Below are positions 34,532 to 47,317 of a stretch of 64,000 bases of DNA, in pieces. The DNA is taken from contig OW285188.1 in NCBI GenBank assembly GCA_935421135.1, forward strand, positions 9,962,733-10,026,732, given 5' to 3'. A program made the position numbers and the translations under genes. Each line of letters starts with the position of its first letter. Position 1 is the first letter of the stretch. This stretch comes from Bugulina stolonifera. Its lineage: Eukaryota > Bryozoa > Gymnolaemata > Cheilostomatida > Bugulidae. The notes below the pieces were generated by a model. The model had not been told where the DNA came from, did no database searches, and saw only the letters and a program-made list of their open reading frames with translations.

Positions 34532-35142
34532 TTTTGCTACAAAAAGTATATACATTTTAATTAATTACCTGAATGTACATTTAACTCCGTGTGGGTTACT
34601 CGCATTCAAATATCTTCCGCGGGTCGTATACATGCATGCCAGGGTCATTATAATTAAGTCCAGTGTGAGTACCTGCCACTAAAACAGATCAGGATGACAG
34701 CAGTGAAGAGCTGGAAAGCGCATAGTGCGACGCAATCGCAGACACTGTTAGACAGGCCCGGCAAGGTAAAGAGAAATGAGGAATGCGCGCCATCTAACAG
34801 TCGTCATCGCATCATTACATCTGAAATAATTCAGATCAGATAAAACTCAATATCAACTAATGAATCGAGAATAACATCGGTTCATCAGTTGACCGTGCGT
34901 GCTGTTAACAGTGTCACATAGGCTGCATCATGTGTTGTGCGAAACGAGGGGTCACTCTGTAGCCAAAAGTTCATAAATACCACCGCAGGAGCAGTAAAGC
35001 AAGTACAATAGTCTAGCAATTGAGGGATACCAACTCTTAAAGACAAATGTTACCAGTGGGTAAAATATTGAATTGTGATATAAAATGGCTTTTCAGCTGT
35101 CCATGACAGGTGGGAAAAAAAAGTTGACTACTACTGCAGCAA

Positions 35143-35262
35143 AAGCCTACAGCCCCTGGTATTCCCAGGCGGTCACCCATCCAAGTACTAACCAGGCTCA
35201 ACGTTGCTTAGCTTCAGTGATCGGACGAGAACTGGCGTTTTCAACGTGATATGGCCGTAGAC
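35143..35262 (-). rRNA. 5S: 5S rRNA, main type (unit 36)
   Basis: First copy with the T109G allele, at the base of loop A beside helix I. Spacer e2, leader IIS. Confidence 0.94.
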
Positions 35263-35395
35263 AACAACACATGAAACAAAACTCAAGTAGTTGGTACCAC
35301 AATCTATCTGACCAATCAGAGTGGAATAGCTCTCCTGCTCCATAGATAGCGTTGATAATGCACGGACTAAAGAATGCCAACCGCGTATAGCCAGT

Positions 35396-35515
35396 GTCTA
35401 CGGCCATATCACATTGGAAACGCCAGTTCCCGCCCGATCACTGAAGCTAAGCGATGTTGAGCCTGCGCAAGTACCAGGACGGGTGACCGCCTGGGAACGC
35501 CAGGTACCGTAGACC
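35396..35515 (+). rRNA. 5S: 5S rRNA, variant type (unit 37)
   Basis: Allele C72/G99. Its spacer has a private CG-to-AA change near 35601, destroying a CCGCGG palindrome present in all other units. Confidence 0.8.
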
Positions 35516-36125
35516 TTTTGCTACAAAAAGTATATACATTTTAATTAATTACCTGAATGTACATTTAACTCCGTGTGGGTTACTCGCATTCAAATATCTT
35601 CAACGGGTCGTATACATGCATGCCAGGGTCATTATAATTAAGTCCAGTGTGAGTACCTGCCACTAAAACAGATCAGGATGACAGCAGTGAAGAGCTGGAA
35701 ATCGCATAGTGCGACGCAATCGCAGACACTGTTAGACAGGCCCGGCAAGGTAAAGAGAAATGAGGAATGCGCGCCATCTAACAGTCGTCATCGCATCATT
35801 ACATCTGAAATAATTCAGATCAGATGAAACTCAATATCAACTAATGAATCGAGAATAACATCGGTTCATCAGTTGACCGTGCGTGCTGTTAACAGTGTCA
35901 CATAGGCTGCATCATGTGTTGTGCGAAACGAGGGGTCACTCTGTAGCCAAAAGTTCATAAATACCACCGCAGGAGCAGTAAAGCAAGTACAATAGTCTAG
36001 CAATTGAGGGATACCAACTCTTAAAGACAAATGTTACCAGTGGGTAAAATATTGAATTGTGATATAAAATGGCTTTTCAGCTGTCCATGACAGGTGGGAA
36101 AAAAAGTTGACTACTACTGCAGCAA

Positions 36126-36245
36126 AAGCCTACAGCACCTGGTATTCCCAAGCGGTCACCCATCCAAGTACTAACCAGGCTCAACGTTGCTTAGCTTCAG
36201 TGATCGGACGAGAACTGGCGTTTTCAACGTGATATGGCCGTAGAC
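36126..36245 (-). rRNA. 5S: 5S rRNA, main type (unit 37)
   Basis: C95T allele. Spacer e1 with T7 tract; leader I. Confidence 0.95.
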
Positions 36246-36378
36246 AACAACACATGAAACAAAACTCAAGTAGTTGGTACCACAATCTATCTGACCAATC
36301 AGAGTGGAATAGCTCTCCTGCTCCATAGATGGCGTTGATAATGCACGGATTAAAGAATGCCAACCGCTTATAGCCAGT

Positions 36379-36498
36379 GTCTACGGCCATATCACATTGG
36401 AAACGCCAGTTCCCGCCCGATCACTGAAGCTAAGCGATGTTGAGCCTGCGCAAGTACCAGGACGGGTGACCGCCTGGGAACGCCAGGTACCGTAGACC
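36379..36498 (+). rRNA. 5S: 5S rRNA, variant type (unit 38)
   Basis: Allele C72/G99. Confidence 0.8.
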
Positions 36499-37109
36499 TT
36501 TTGCTACAAAAAGTATATACATTTTAATTAATTACCTGAATGTACATTTAACTCCGTGTGGGTTACTCGCATTCAAATATCTTCCGCGGGTCGTATACAT
36601 GCATGCCAGGGTCATTATAATTAAGTCCAGTGTGAGTACCTGCCACTAAAACAGATCAGGATGACAGCAGTGAAGAGCTGGAAAGCGCATAGTGCGACGC
36701 AATCGCAGACACTGTTAGACAGGCCCGGCAAGGTAAAGAGAAATGAGGAATGCGCGCCATCTAACAGTCGTCATCGCATCATTACATCTGAAATAATTCA
36801 GATCAGATAAAACTCAATATCAACTAATGAATCGAGAATAACATCGGTTCATCAGTTGACCGTGCGTGCTGTTAACAGTGTCACATAGGCTGCATCATGT
36901 GTTGTGCGAAACGAGGGGTCACTCTGTAGCCAAAAGTTCATAAATACCACCGCAGGAGCAGTAAAGCAAGTACAATAGTCTAGCAATTGAGGGATACCAA
37001 CTCTTAAAGACAAATGTTACCAGTGGGTAAAATATTGAATTGTGATATAAAATGGCTTTTCAGCTGTCCATGACAGGTGGGAAAAAAAAGTTGACTACTA
37101 CTGCAGCAA

Positions 37110-37229
37110 AAGCCTACAGCACCTGGTATTCCCAGGCGGTCACCCATCCAAGTACTAACCAGGCTCAACGTTGCTTAGCTTCAGTGATCGGACGAGAACT
37201 GGCGTTTTCAACGTGATATGGCCGTAGAC
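37110..37229 (-). rRNA. 5S: 5S rRNA, main type (unit 38)
   Basis: Majority sequence. Spacer e2, leader I. Confidence 0.95.
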
Positions 37230-37362
37230 AACAACACATGAAACAAAACTCAAGTAGTTGGTACCACAATCTATCTGACCAATCAGAGTGGAATAGCTCT
37301 CCTGCTCCATAGATGGCGTTGATAATGCACGGATTAAAGAATGCCAACCGCTTATAGCCAGT

Positions 37363-37482
37363 GTCTACGGCCATATCACATTGGAAACGCCAGTTCCCGC
37401 CCGATCACTGAAGCTAAGCGATGTTGAGCCTGCGTAAGTACCAGGACGGGTGACCGCCTGGCAACGCCAGGTACCGTAGACC
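37363..37482 (+). rRNA. 5S: 5S rRNA, variant type (unit 39)
   Basis: Allele T72/C99. Confidence 0.75.
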
Positions 37483-38093
37483 TTTTGCTACAAAAAGTAT
37501 ATACATTTTAATTAATTACCTGAATGTACATTTAACTCCGTGTGGGTTACTCGCATTCAAATATCTTCCGCGGGTCGTATACATGCATGCCAGGGTCATT
37601 ATAATTAAGTCCAGTGTGAGTACCTGGCACTAAAACAGATCAGGATGACAGCAGTGGAGAGCTGGAAAGCGCATAGTGCGACGCAATCGCAGACACTGTC
37701 AGACAGGCCCGGCAAGGTAAAGAGAAATGAGGAATGCGCGCCATCTAACAGTCGTCATCGCATCATTACATCTGAAATAATTCAGATCAGATAAAACTCA
37801 ATATCAACTAATGAATCGAGAATAACATCGGTTCATCAGTTGACCGTGCGTGCTGTTAACAGTGTCACATAGGCTGCATCATGTGTTGTGCGAAACGAGG
37901 GGTCACTCTGTAGCCAAAAGTTCATAAATACCACCGCAGGAGCAGTAAAGCAAGTACAATAGTCTAGCAATTGAGGGATACCAACTCTTAAAGACAAATG
38001 TTACCAGTGGGTAAAATATTGAATTGTGATATAAAATGGCTTTTCAGCTGTCCATGACAGGTGGGAAAAAAAAGTTGACTACTACTGCAGCAA

Positions 38094-38213
38094 AAGCCTA
38101 CAGCCCCTGGTATTCCCAGGCGGTCACCCATCCAAGTACTAACCAGGCTCAACGTTGCTTAGCTTCAGTGATCGGACGAGAACTGGCGTTTTCAACGTGA
38201 TATGGCCGTAGAC
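38094..38213 (-). rRNA. 5S: 5S rRNA, main type (unit 39)
   Basis: T109G allele. Recombinant spacer, d on the left and e2 on the right, with a private T-to-C at 37700 in the exchange interval; leader IIS. Confidence 0.94.
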
Positions 38214-38346
38214 AACAACACATGAAACAAAACTCAAGTAGTTGGTACCACAATCTATCTGACCAATCAGAGTGGAATAGCTCTCCTGCTCCATAGATAG
38301 CGTTGATAATGCACGGACTAAAGAATGCCAACCGCGTATAGCCAGT

Positions 38347-38466
38347 GTCTACGGCCATATCACATTGGAAACGCCAGTTCCCGCCCGATCACTGAAGCTA
38401 AGCGATGTTGAGCCTGCGCAAGTACCAGGACGGGTGACCGCCTGGGAACGCCAGGTACCGTAGACC
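38347..38466 (+). rRNA. 5S: 5S rRNA, variant type (unit 40)
   Basis: Allele C72/G99. Confidence 0.8.
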
Positions 38467-39076
38467 TTTTGCTACAAAAAGTATATACATTTTAATTAAT
38501 TACCTGAATGTACATTTAACTCCGTGTGGGTTACTCGCATTCAAATATCTTCCGCGGGTCGTATACATGCATGCCAGGGTCATTATAATTAAGTCCAGTG
38601 TGAGTACCTGCCACTAAAACAGATCAGGATGACAGCAGTGAAGAGCTGGAAATCGCATAGTGCGACGCAATCGCAGACACTGTTAGACAGGCCCGGCAAG
38701 GTAAAGAGAAATGAGGAATGCGCGCCATCTAACAGTCGTCATCGCATCATTACATCTGAAATAATTCAGATCAGATGAAACTCAATATCAACTAATGAAT
38801 CGAGAATAACATCGGTTCATCAGTTGACCGTGCGTGCTGTTAACAGTGTCACATAGGCTGCATCATGTGTTGTGCGAAACGAGGGGTCACTCTGTAGCCA
38901 AAAGTTCATAAATACCACCGCAGGAGCAGTAAAGCAAGTACAATAGTCTAGCAATTGAGGGATACCAACTCTTAAAGACAAATGTTACCAGTGGGTAAAA
39001 TATTGAATTGTGATATAAAATGGCTTTTCAGCTGTCCATGACAGGTGGGAAAAAAAGTTGACTACTACTGCAGCAA

Positions 39077-39196
39077 AAGCCTACAGCACCTGGTATTCCC
39101 AAGCGGTCACCCATCCAAGTACTAACCAGGCTCAACGTTGCTTAGCTTCAGTGATCGGACGAGAACTGGCGTTTTCAACGTGATATGGCCGTAGAC
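39077..39196 (-). rRNA. 5S: 5S rRNA, main type (unit 40)
   Basis: C95T allele. Spacer e1 with T7 tract; leader I. Confidence 0.95.
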
Positions 39197-39329
39197 AACA
39201 ACACATGAAACAAAACTCAAGTAGTTGGTACCACAATCTATCTGACCAATCAGAGTGGAATAGCTCTCCTGCTCCATAGATGGCGTTGATAATGCACGGA
39301 TTAAAGAATGCCAACCGCTTATAGCCAGT

Positions 39330-39449
39330 GTCTACGGCCATATCACATTGGAAACGCCAGTTCCCGCCCGATCACTGAAGCTAAGCGATGTTGAGCCTGC
39401 GCAAGTACCAGGACGGGTGACCGCCTGGGAACGCCAGGTACCGTAGACC
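39330..39449 (+). rRNA. 5S: 5S rRNA, variant type (unit 41)
   Basis: Allele C72/G99. Confidence 0.8.
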
Positions 39450-40060
39450 TTTTGCTACAAAAAGTATATACATTTTAATTAATTACCTGAATGTACATTT
39501 AACTCCGTGTGGGTTACTCGCATTCAAATATCTTCCGCGGGTCGTATACATGCATGCCAGGGTCATTATAATTAAGTCCAGTGTGAGTACCTGCCACTAA
39601 AACAGATCAGGATGACAGCAGTGAAGAGCTGGAAAGCGCATAGTGCGACGCAATCGCAGACACTGTTAGACAGGCCCGGCAAGGTAAAGAGAAATGAGGA
39701 ATGCGCGCCATCTAACAGTCGTCATCGCATCATTACATCTGAAATAATTCAGATCAGATAAAACTCAATATCAACTAATGAATCGAGAATAACATCGGTT
39801 CATCAGTTGACCGTGCGTGCTGTTAACAGTGTCACATAGGCTGCATCATGTGTTGTGCGAAACGAGGGGTCACTCTGTAGCCAAAAGTTCATAAATACCA
39901 CCGCAGGAGCAGTAAAGCAAGTACAATAGTCTAGCAATTGAGGGATACCAACTCTTAAAGACAAATGTTACCAGTGGGTAAAATATTGAATTGTGATATA
40001 AAATGGCTTTTCAGCTGTCCATGACAGGTGGGAAAAAAAAGTTGACTACTACTGCAGCAA

Positions 40061-40180
40061 AAGCCTACAGCACCTGGTATTCCCAGGCGGTCACCCATCC
40101 AAGTACTAACCAGGCTCAACGTTGCTTAGCTTCAGTGATCGGACGAGAACTGGCGTTTTCAACGTGATATGGCCGTAGAC
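40061..40180 (-). rRNA. 5S: 5S rRNA, main type (unit 41)
   Basis: Majority sequence. Spacer e2, leader I. Confidence 0.95.
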
Positions 40181-40313
40181 AACAACACATGAAACAAAAC
40201 TCAAGTAGTTGGTACCACAATCTATCTGACCAATCAGAGTGGAATAGCTCTCCTGCTCCATAGATGGCGTTGATAATGCACGGATTAAAGAATGCCAACC
40301 GCTTATAGCCAGT

Positions 40314-40433
40314 GTCTACGGCCATATCACATTGGAAACGCCAGTTCCCGCCCGATCACTGAAGCTAAGCGATGTTGAGCCTGCGTAAGTACCAGGGCGG
40401 GTGACCGCCTGGCAACGCCAGGTACCGTAGACC
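40314..40433 (+). rRNA. 5S: 5S rRNA, variant type (unit 42)
   Basis: Allele T72/C99 plus a private A83G at the bulged adenosine of helix IV, so this copy has two changes in the box C / loop E side. Confidence 0.73.
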
Positions 40434-41043
40434 TTTTGCTACAAAAAGTATATACATTTTAATTAATTACCTGAATGTACATTTAACTCCGTGTGGGTTA
40501 CTCGCATTCAAATATCTTCCGCGGGTCGTATACATGCATGCCAGGGTCATTATAATTAAGTCCAGTGTGAGTACCTGGCACTAAAACAGATCAGGATGAC
40601 AGCAGTGGAGAGCTGGAAAGCGCATAGTGCGACGCAATCGCAGACACTGTTAGACAGGCCGGGCAAGTTAAGAGAAATGAGGAATGCGCGCCATCTAACA
40701 GTCGTCATCGCATTATTACATCTGAAATAATTCAGATCAGATGAAACTCAATATCAACTAATGAATCGAGAATAACATCGGTTCATCAGTTGACCGTGCG
40801 TGCTGTTAACAGTGTCACATAGGCTGCATCATGTGTTGTGCAAAACGAGGATTCACTCTGTAGCCAAAAGTTCATAAATACCACCGCAGGAGCAGTAAAG
40901 CAAGTACAATAGTCTAGCAATTGAGGGATACCAACTCTTAAAGACAAATGTTACCAGTGGGTAAAATATTGAATTGTGATATAAAATGGCTTTTCAGCTG
41001 TCCATGACAGGTGGGAAAAAAAAGTTGACTACTACTGCAGCAA

Positions 41044-41163
41044 AAGCCTACAGCACCTGGTATTCCCAAGCGGTCACCCATCCAAGTACTAACCAGGCTC
41101 AACGTTGCTTAGCTTCAGTGATCGGACGAGAACTGGCGTTTTCAACGTGATATGGCCGTAGAC
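41044..41163 (-). rRNA. 5S: 5S rRNA, main type (unit 42)
   Basis: C95T allele. Spacer d, leader I. Confidence 0.95.
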
Positions 41164-41296
41164 AACAACACATGAAACAAAACTCAAGTAGTTGGTACCA
41201 CAATCTATCTGACCAATCAGAGTGGAATAGCTCTCCTGCTCCATAGATGGCGTTGATAATGCACGGATTAAAGAATGCCAACCGCTTATAGCCAGT

Positions 41297-41416
41297 GTCT
41301 ACGGCCATATCACATTGGAAACGCCAGTTCCCGCCCGATCACTGAAGCTAAGCGATGTTGAGCCTGCGCAAGTACCAGGACGGGTGACCGCCTGGGAACG
41401 CCAGGTACCGTAGACC
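41297..41416 (+). rRNA. 5S: 5S rRNA, variant type (unit 43)
   Basis: Allele C72/G99. Confidence 0.8.
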
Positions 41417-42026
41417 TTTTGCTACAAAAAGTATATACATTTTAATTAATTACCTGAATGTACATTTAACTCCGTGTGGGTTACTCGCATTCAAATATCT
41501 TCCGCGGGTCGTATACATGCATGCCAGGGTCATTATCATTAAGTCCAGTGTGAGTACCTGCCACTAAAACAGATCAGGATGACAGCAGTGAAGAGCTGGA
41601 AAGCGCATAGTGCGACGCAATCGCAGACACTGTTAGACAGGCCGGGCAAGTTAAGAGAAATGAGGAATGCGCGCCATCTAACAGTCGTCATCGCATTATT
41701 ACATCTGAAATAATTCAGATCAGATGAAACTCAATATCAACTAATGAATCGAGAATAACATCGGTTCATCAGTTGACCGTGCGTGCTGTTAACAGTGTCA
41801 CATAGGCTGCATCATGTGTTGTGCAAAACGAGGATTCACTCTGTAGCCAAAAGTTCATAAATACCACCGCAGGAGCAGTAAAGCAAGTACAATAGTCTAG
41901 CAATTGAGGGATACCAACTCTTAAAGACAAATGTTACCAGTGGGTACAATATTGAATTGTGATATAAAATGGCTTTTCAGCTGTCCATGACAGGTGGGAA
42001 AAAAAAGTTGACTACTACTGCAGCAA

Positions 42027-42146
42027 AAGCCTACAGCACCTGGTATTCCCAGGCGGTCACCCATCCAAGTACTAACCAGGCTCAACGTTGCTTAGCTTCA
42101 GTGATCGGACGAGAACTGGCGTTTTCAACGTGATATGGCCGTAGAC
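42027..42146 (-). rRNA. 5S: 5S rRNA, main type (unit 43)
   Basis: Majority sequence. Spacer a3, leader I. Confidence 0.95.
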
Positions 42147-42279
42147 AACAACACATGAAACAAAACTCAAGTAGTTGGTACCACAATCTATCTGACCAAT
42201 CAGAGTGGAATAGCTCTCCTGCTCCATAGATGGCGTTGATAATGCACGGATTAAAGAATGCCAACCGCTTATAGCCAGT

Positions 42280-42399
42280 GTCTACGGCCATATCACATTG
42301 GAAACGCCAGTTCCCGCCCGATCACTGAAGCTAAGCGATGTTGAGCCTGCGCAAGTACCAGGACGGGTGACCGCCTGGGAACGCCAGGTACCGTAGACC
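42280..42399 (+). rRNA. 5S: 5S rRNA, variant type (unit 44)
   Basis: Allele C72/G99. Confidence 0.8.
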
Positions 42400-43010
42400 T
42401 TTTGCTACAAAAAGTATATACATTTTAATTAATTACCTGAATGTACATTTAACTCCGTGTGGGTTACTCGCATTCAAATATCTTCCGCGGGTCGTATACA
42501 TGCATGCCAGGGTCATTATAATTAAGTCCAGTGTGAGTACCTGCCACTAAAACAGATCAGGATGACAGCAGTGAAGAGCTGGAAAGCGCATAGTGCGACG
42601 CAATCGCAGACACTGTTAGACAGGCCCGGCAAGGTAAAGAGAAATGAGGAATGCGCGCCATCTAACAGTCGTCATCGCATTATTACATCTGAAATAATTC
42701 AGATCAGATGAAACTCAATATCAACTAATGAATCGAGAATAACATCGGTTCATCAGTTGACCGTGCGTGCTGTTAACAGTGTCACATAGGCTGCATCATG
42801 TGTTGTGCGAAACGAGGAGTCACTCTGTAGCCAAAAGTTCATAAATACCACCGCAGGAGCAGTAAAGCAAGTACAATAGTCTAGCAATTGAGGGATACCA
42901 ACTCTTAAAGACAAATGTTACCAGTGGGTAAAATATTGAATTGTGATATAAAATGGCTTTTCAGCTGTCCATGACAGGTGGGAAAAAAAAGTTGACTACT
43001 ACTGCAGCAA

Positions 43011-43130
43011 AAGCCTACAGCACCTGGTATTCCCAGGCGGTCACCCATCCAAGTACTAACCAGGCTCAACGTTGCTTAGCTTCAGTGATCGGACGAGAAC
43101 TGGCGTTTTCAACGTGATATGGCCGTAGAC
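43011..43130 (-). rRNA. 5S: 5S rRNA, main type (unit 44)
   Basis: Majority sequence. Spacer f, leader III. Confidence 0.95.
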
Positions 43131-43263
43131 AACAACACACGAAACAAAACTCAAGTAGTTGGTACCACAATCTATCTGACCAATCAGAGTGGAAAAGCTC
43201 TCCTGCTCCATAGATAGCGTTGATAATGCACGGATTAAAGAATGCCAACCGCGTATAGCCAGT

Positions 43264-43383
43264 GTCTACGGCCATATCACATTGGAAACGCCAGTTCCCG
43301 CCCGATCACTGAAGCTAAGCGATGTTGAGCCTGCGTAAGTACCAGGACGGGTGACCGCCTGGGAACGCCAGGTACCGTAGACC
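43264..43383 (+). rRNA. 5S: 5S rRNA, variant type (unit 45)
   Basis: Allele T72/G99 next to a class d spacer. Every other class d unit has C99, so a short conversion tract restoring G99 is likely. Confidence 0.8.
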
Positions 43384-43993
43384 TTTTGCTACAAAAAGTA
43401 TATACATTTTAATTAATTACCTGAATGTACATTTAACTCCGTGTGGGTTACTCGCATTCAAATATCTTCCGCGGGTCGTATACATGCATGCCAGGGTCAT
43501 TATAATTAAGTCCAGTGTGAGTACCTGGCACTAAAACAGATCAGGATGACAGCAGTGGAGAGCTGGAAAGCGCATAGTGCGACGCAATCGCAGACACTGT
43601 TAGACAGGCCGGGCAAGTTAAGAGAAATGAGGAATGCGCGCCATCTAACAGTCGTCATCGCATTATTACATCTGAAATAATTCAGATCAGATGAAACTCA
43701 ATATCAACTAATGAATCGAGAATAACATCGGTTCATCAGTTGACCGTGCGTGCTGTTAACAGTGTCACATAGGCTGCATCATGTGTTGTGCAAAACGAGG
43801 ATTCACTCTGTAGCCAAAAGTTCATAAATACCACCGCAGGAGCAGTAAAGCAAGTACAATAGTCTAGCAATTGAGGGATACCAACTCTTAAAGACAAATG
43901 TTACCAGTGGGTAAAATATTGAATTGTGATATAAAATGGCTTTTCAGCTGTCCATGACAGGTGGGAAAAAAAAGTTGACTACTACTGCAGCAA

Positions 43994-44113
43994 AAGCCTA
44001 CAGCACCTGGTATTCCCAGGCGGTCACCCATCCAAGTACTAACCAGGCTCAACGTTGCTTAGCTTCAGTGATCGGACGAGAACTGGCGTTTTCAACGTGA
44101 TATGGCCGTAGAC
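43994..44113 (-). rRNA. 5S: 5S rRNA, main type (unit 45)
   Basis: Majority sequence. Spacer d, leader I. Confidence 0.95.
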
Positions 44114-44246
44114 AACAACACATGAAACAAAACTCAAGTAGTTGGTACCACAATCTATCTGACCAATCAGAGTGGAATAGCTCTCCTGCTCCATAGATGG
44201 CGTTGATAATGCACGGATTAAAGAATGCCAACCGCTTATAGCCAGT

Positions 44247-44366
44247 GTCTACGGCCATATCACATTGGAAACGCCAGTTCCCGCCCGATCACTGAAGCTA
44301 AGCGATGTTGAGCCTGCGCAAGTACCAGGACGGGTGACCGCCTGGGAACGCCAGGTACCGTAGACC
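44247..44366 (+). rRNA. 5S: 5S rRNA, variant type (unit 46)
   Basis: Allele C72/G99. Confidence 0.8.
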
Positions 44367-44977
44367 TTTTGCTACAAAAAGTATATACATTTTAATTAAT
44401 TACCTGAATGTACATTTAACTCCGTGTGGGTTACTCGCATTCAAATATCTTCCGCGGGTCGTATACATGCATGCCAGGGTCATTATAATTAAGTCCAGTG
44501 TGAGTACCTGCCACTAAAACAGATCAGGATGACAGCAGTGAAGAGCTGGAAAGCGCATAGTGCGACGCAATCGCAGACACTGTTAGACAGGCCCGGCAAG
44601 GTAAAGAGAAATGAGGAATGCGCGCCATCTAACAGTCGTCATCGCATCATTACATCTGAAATAATTCAGATCAGATAAAACTCAATATCAACTAATGAAT
44701 CGAGAATAACATCGGTTCATCAGTTGACCGTGCGTGCTGTTAACAGTGTCACATAGGCTGCATCATGTGTTGTGCGAAACGAGGGGTCACTCTGTAGCCA
44801 AAAGTTCATAAATACCACCGCAGGAGCAGTAAAGCAAGTACAATAGTCTAGCAATTGAGGGATACCAACTCTTAAAGACAAATGTTACCAGTGGGTAAAA
44901 TATTGAATTGTGATATAAAATGGCTTTTCAGCTGTCCATGACAGGTGGGAAAAAAAAGTTGACTACTACTGCAGCAA

Positions 44978-45097
44978 AAGCCTACAGCCCCTGGTATTCC
45001 CAGGCGGTCACCCATCCAAGTACTAACCAGGCTCAACGTTGCTTAGCTTCAGTGATCGGACGAGAACTGGCGTTTTCAACGTGATATGGCCGTAGAC
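44978..45097 (-). rRNA. 5S: 5S rRNA, main type (unit 46)
   Basis: T109G allele. Spacer e2, leader I. Confidence 0.94.
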
Positions 45098-45230
45098 AAC
45101 AACACATGAAACAAAACTCAAGTAGTTGGTACCACAATCTATCTGACCAATCAGAGTGGAATAGCTCTCCTGCTCCATAGATGGCGTTGATAATGCACGG
45201 ATTAAAGAATGCCAACCGCTTATAGCCAGT

Positions 45231-45350
45231 GTCTACGGCCATATCACATTGGAAACGCCAGTTCCCGCCCGATCACTGAAGCTAAGCGATGTTGAGCCTG
45301 CGTAAGTACCAGGACGGGTGACCGCCTGGCAACGCCAGGTACCGTAGACC
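45231..45350 (+). rRNA. 5S: 5S rRNA, variant type (unit 47)
   Basis: Allele T72/C99. Confidence 0.75.
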
Positions 45351-45960
45351 TTTTGCTACAAAAAGTATATACATTTTAATTAATTACCTGAATGTACATT
45401 TAACTCCGTGTGGGTTACTCGCATTCAAATATCTTCCGCGGGTCGTATACATGCATGCCAGGGTCATTATAATTAAGTCCAGTGTGAGTACCTGGCACTA
45501 AAACAGATCAGGATGACAGCAGTGGAGAGCTGGAAAGCGCATAGTGCGACGCAATCGCAGACACTGTTAGACAGGCCGGGCAAGTTAAGAGAAATGAGGA
45601 ATGCGCGCCATCTAACAGTCGTCATCGCATTATTACATCTGAAATAATTCAGATCAGATGAAACTCAATATCAACTAATGAATCGAGAATAACATCGGTT
45701 CATCAGTTGACCGTGCGTGCTGTTAACAGTGTCACATAGGCTGCATCATGTGTTGTGCAAAACGAGGATTCACTCTGTAGCCAAAAGTTCATAAATACCA
45801 CCGCAGGAGCAGTAAAGCAAGTACAATAGTCTAGCAATTGAGGGATACCAACTCTTAAAGACAAATGTTACCAGTGGGTAAAATATTGAATTGTGATATA
45901 AAATGGCTTTTCAGCTGTCCATGACAGGTGGGAAAAAAAAGTTGACTACTACTGCAGCAA

Positions 45961-46080
45961 AAGCCTACAGCACCTGGTATTCCCAAGCGGTCACCCATCC
46001 AAGTACTAACCAGGCTCAACGTTGCTTAGCTTCAGTGATCGGACGAGAACTGGCGTTTTCAACGTGATATGGCCGTAGAC
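45961..46080 (-). rRNA. 5S: 5S rRNA, main type (unit 47)
   Basis: C95T allele. Spacer d, leader I. Confidence 0.95.
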
Positions 46081-46213
46081 AACAACACATGAAACAAAAC
46101 TCAAGTAGTTGGTACCACAATCTATCTGACCAATCAGAGTGGAATAGCTCTCCTGCTCCATAGATGGCGTTGATAATGCACGGATTAAAGAATGCCAACC
46201 GCTTATAGCCAGT

Positions 46214-46333
46214 GTCTACGGCCATATCACATTGGAAACGCCAGTTCCCGCCCGATCACTGAAGCTAAGCGATGTTGAGCCTGCGCAAGTACCAGGACGG
46301 GTGACCGCCTGGGAACGCCAGGTACCGTAGACC
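46214..46333 (+). rRNA. 5S: 5S rRNA, variant type (unit 48)
   Basis: Allele C72/G99. Confidence 0.8.
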
Positions 46334-46944
46334 TTTTGCTACAAAAAGTATATACATTTTAATTAATTACCTGAATGTACATTTAACTCCGTGTGGGTTA
46401 CTCGCATTCAAATATCTTCCGCGGGTCGTATACATGCATGCCAGGGTCATTATAATTAAGTCCAGTGTGAGTACCTGCCACTAAAACAGATCAGGATGAC
46501 AGCAGTGAAGAGCTGGAAAGCGCATAGTGCGACGCAATCGCAGACACTGTTAGACAGGCCCGGCAAGGTAAAGAGAAATGAGGAATGCGCGCCATCTAAC
46601 AGTCGTCATCGCATCATTACATCTGAAATAATTCAGATCAGATAAAACTCAATATCAACTAATGAATCGAGAATAACATCGGTTCATCAGTTGACCGTGC
46701 GTGCTGTTAACAGTGTCACATAGGCTGCATCATGTGTTGTGCGAAACGAGGGGTCACTCTGTAGCCAAAAGTTCATAAATACCACCGCAGGAGCAGTAAA
46801 GCAAGTACAATAGTCTAGCAATTGAGGGATACCAACTCTTAAAGACAAATGTTACCAGTGGGTAAAATATTGAATTGTGATATAAAATGGCTTTTCAGCT
46901 GTCCATGACAGGTGGGAAAAAAAAGTTGACTACTACTGCAGCAA

Positions 46945-47064
46945 AAGCCTACAGCCCCTGGTATTCCCAGGCGGTCACCCATCCAAGTACTAACCAGGCT
47001 CAACGTTGCTTAGCTTCAGTGATCGGACGAGAACTGGCGTTTTCAACGTGATATGGCCGTAGAC
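46945..47064 (-). rRNA. 5S: 5S rRNA, main type (unit 48)
   Basis: T109G allele. Spacer e2, leader I. Confidence 0.94.
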
Positions 47065-47197
47065 AACAACACATGAAACAAAACTCAAGTAGTTGGTACC
47101 ACAATCTATCTGACCAATCAGAGTGGAATAGCTCTCCTGCTCCATAGATGGCGTTGATAATGCACGGATTAAAGAATGCCAACCGCTTATAGCCAGT

Positions 47198-47317
47198 GTC
47201 TACGGCCATATCACATTGGAAACGCCAGTTCCCGCCCGATCACTGAAGCTAAGCGATGTTGAGCCTGCGTAAGTACCAGGACGGGTGACCGCCTGGCAAC
47301 GCCAGGTACCGTAGACC
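47198..47317 (+). rRNA. 5S: 5S rRNA, variant type (unit 49)
   Basis: Allele T72/C99. Confidence 0.75.

Larger units (their letters stand above)
34412..37362. repeat. Three-unit higher-order block 4 (units 36-38)
   Basis: Same order; the first unit has an e2 spacer and a T109G main gene. Confidence 0.7.
37363..40313. repeat. Three-unit higher-order block 5 (units 39-41)
   Basis: Same order; the first unit is the d/e2 recombinant with T109G. It directly abuts block 4. Confidence 0.7.
40314..43263. repeat. Higher-order block d-a3-f, copy 1 (units 42-44)
   Basis: Spacer order d (C95T main gene), a3, f with leader III. Confidence 0.65.
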
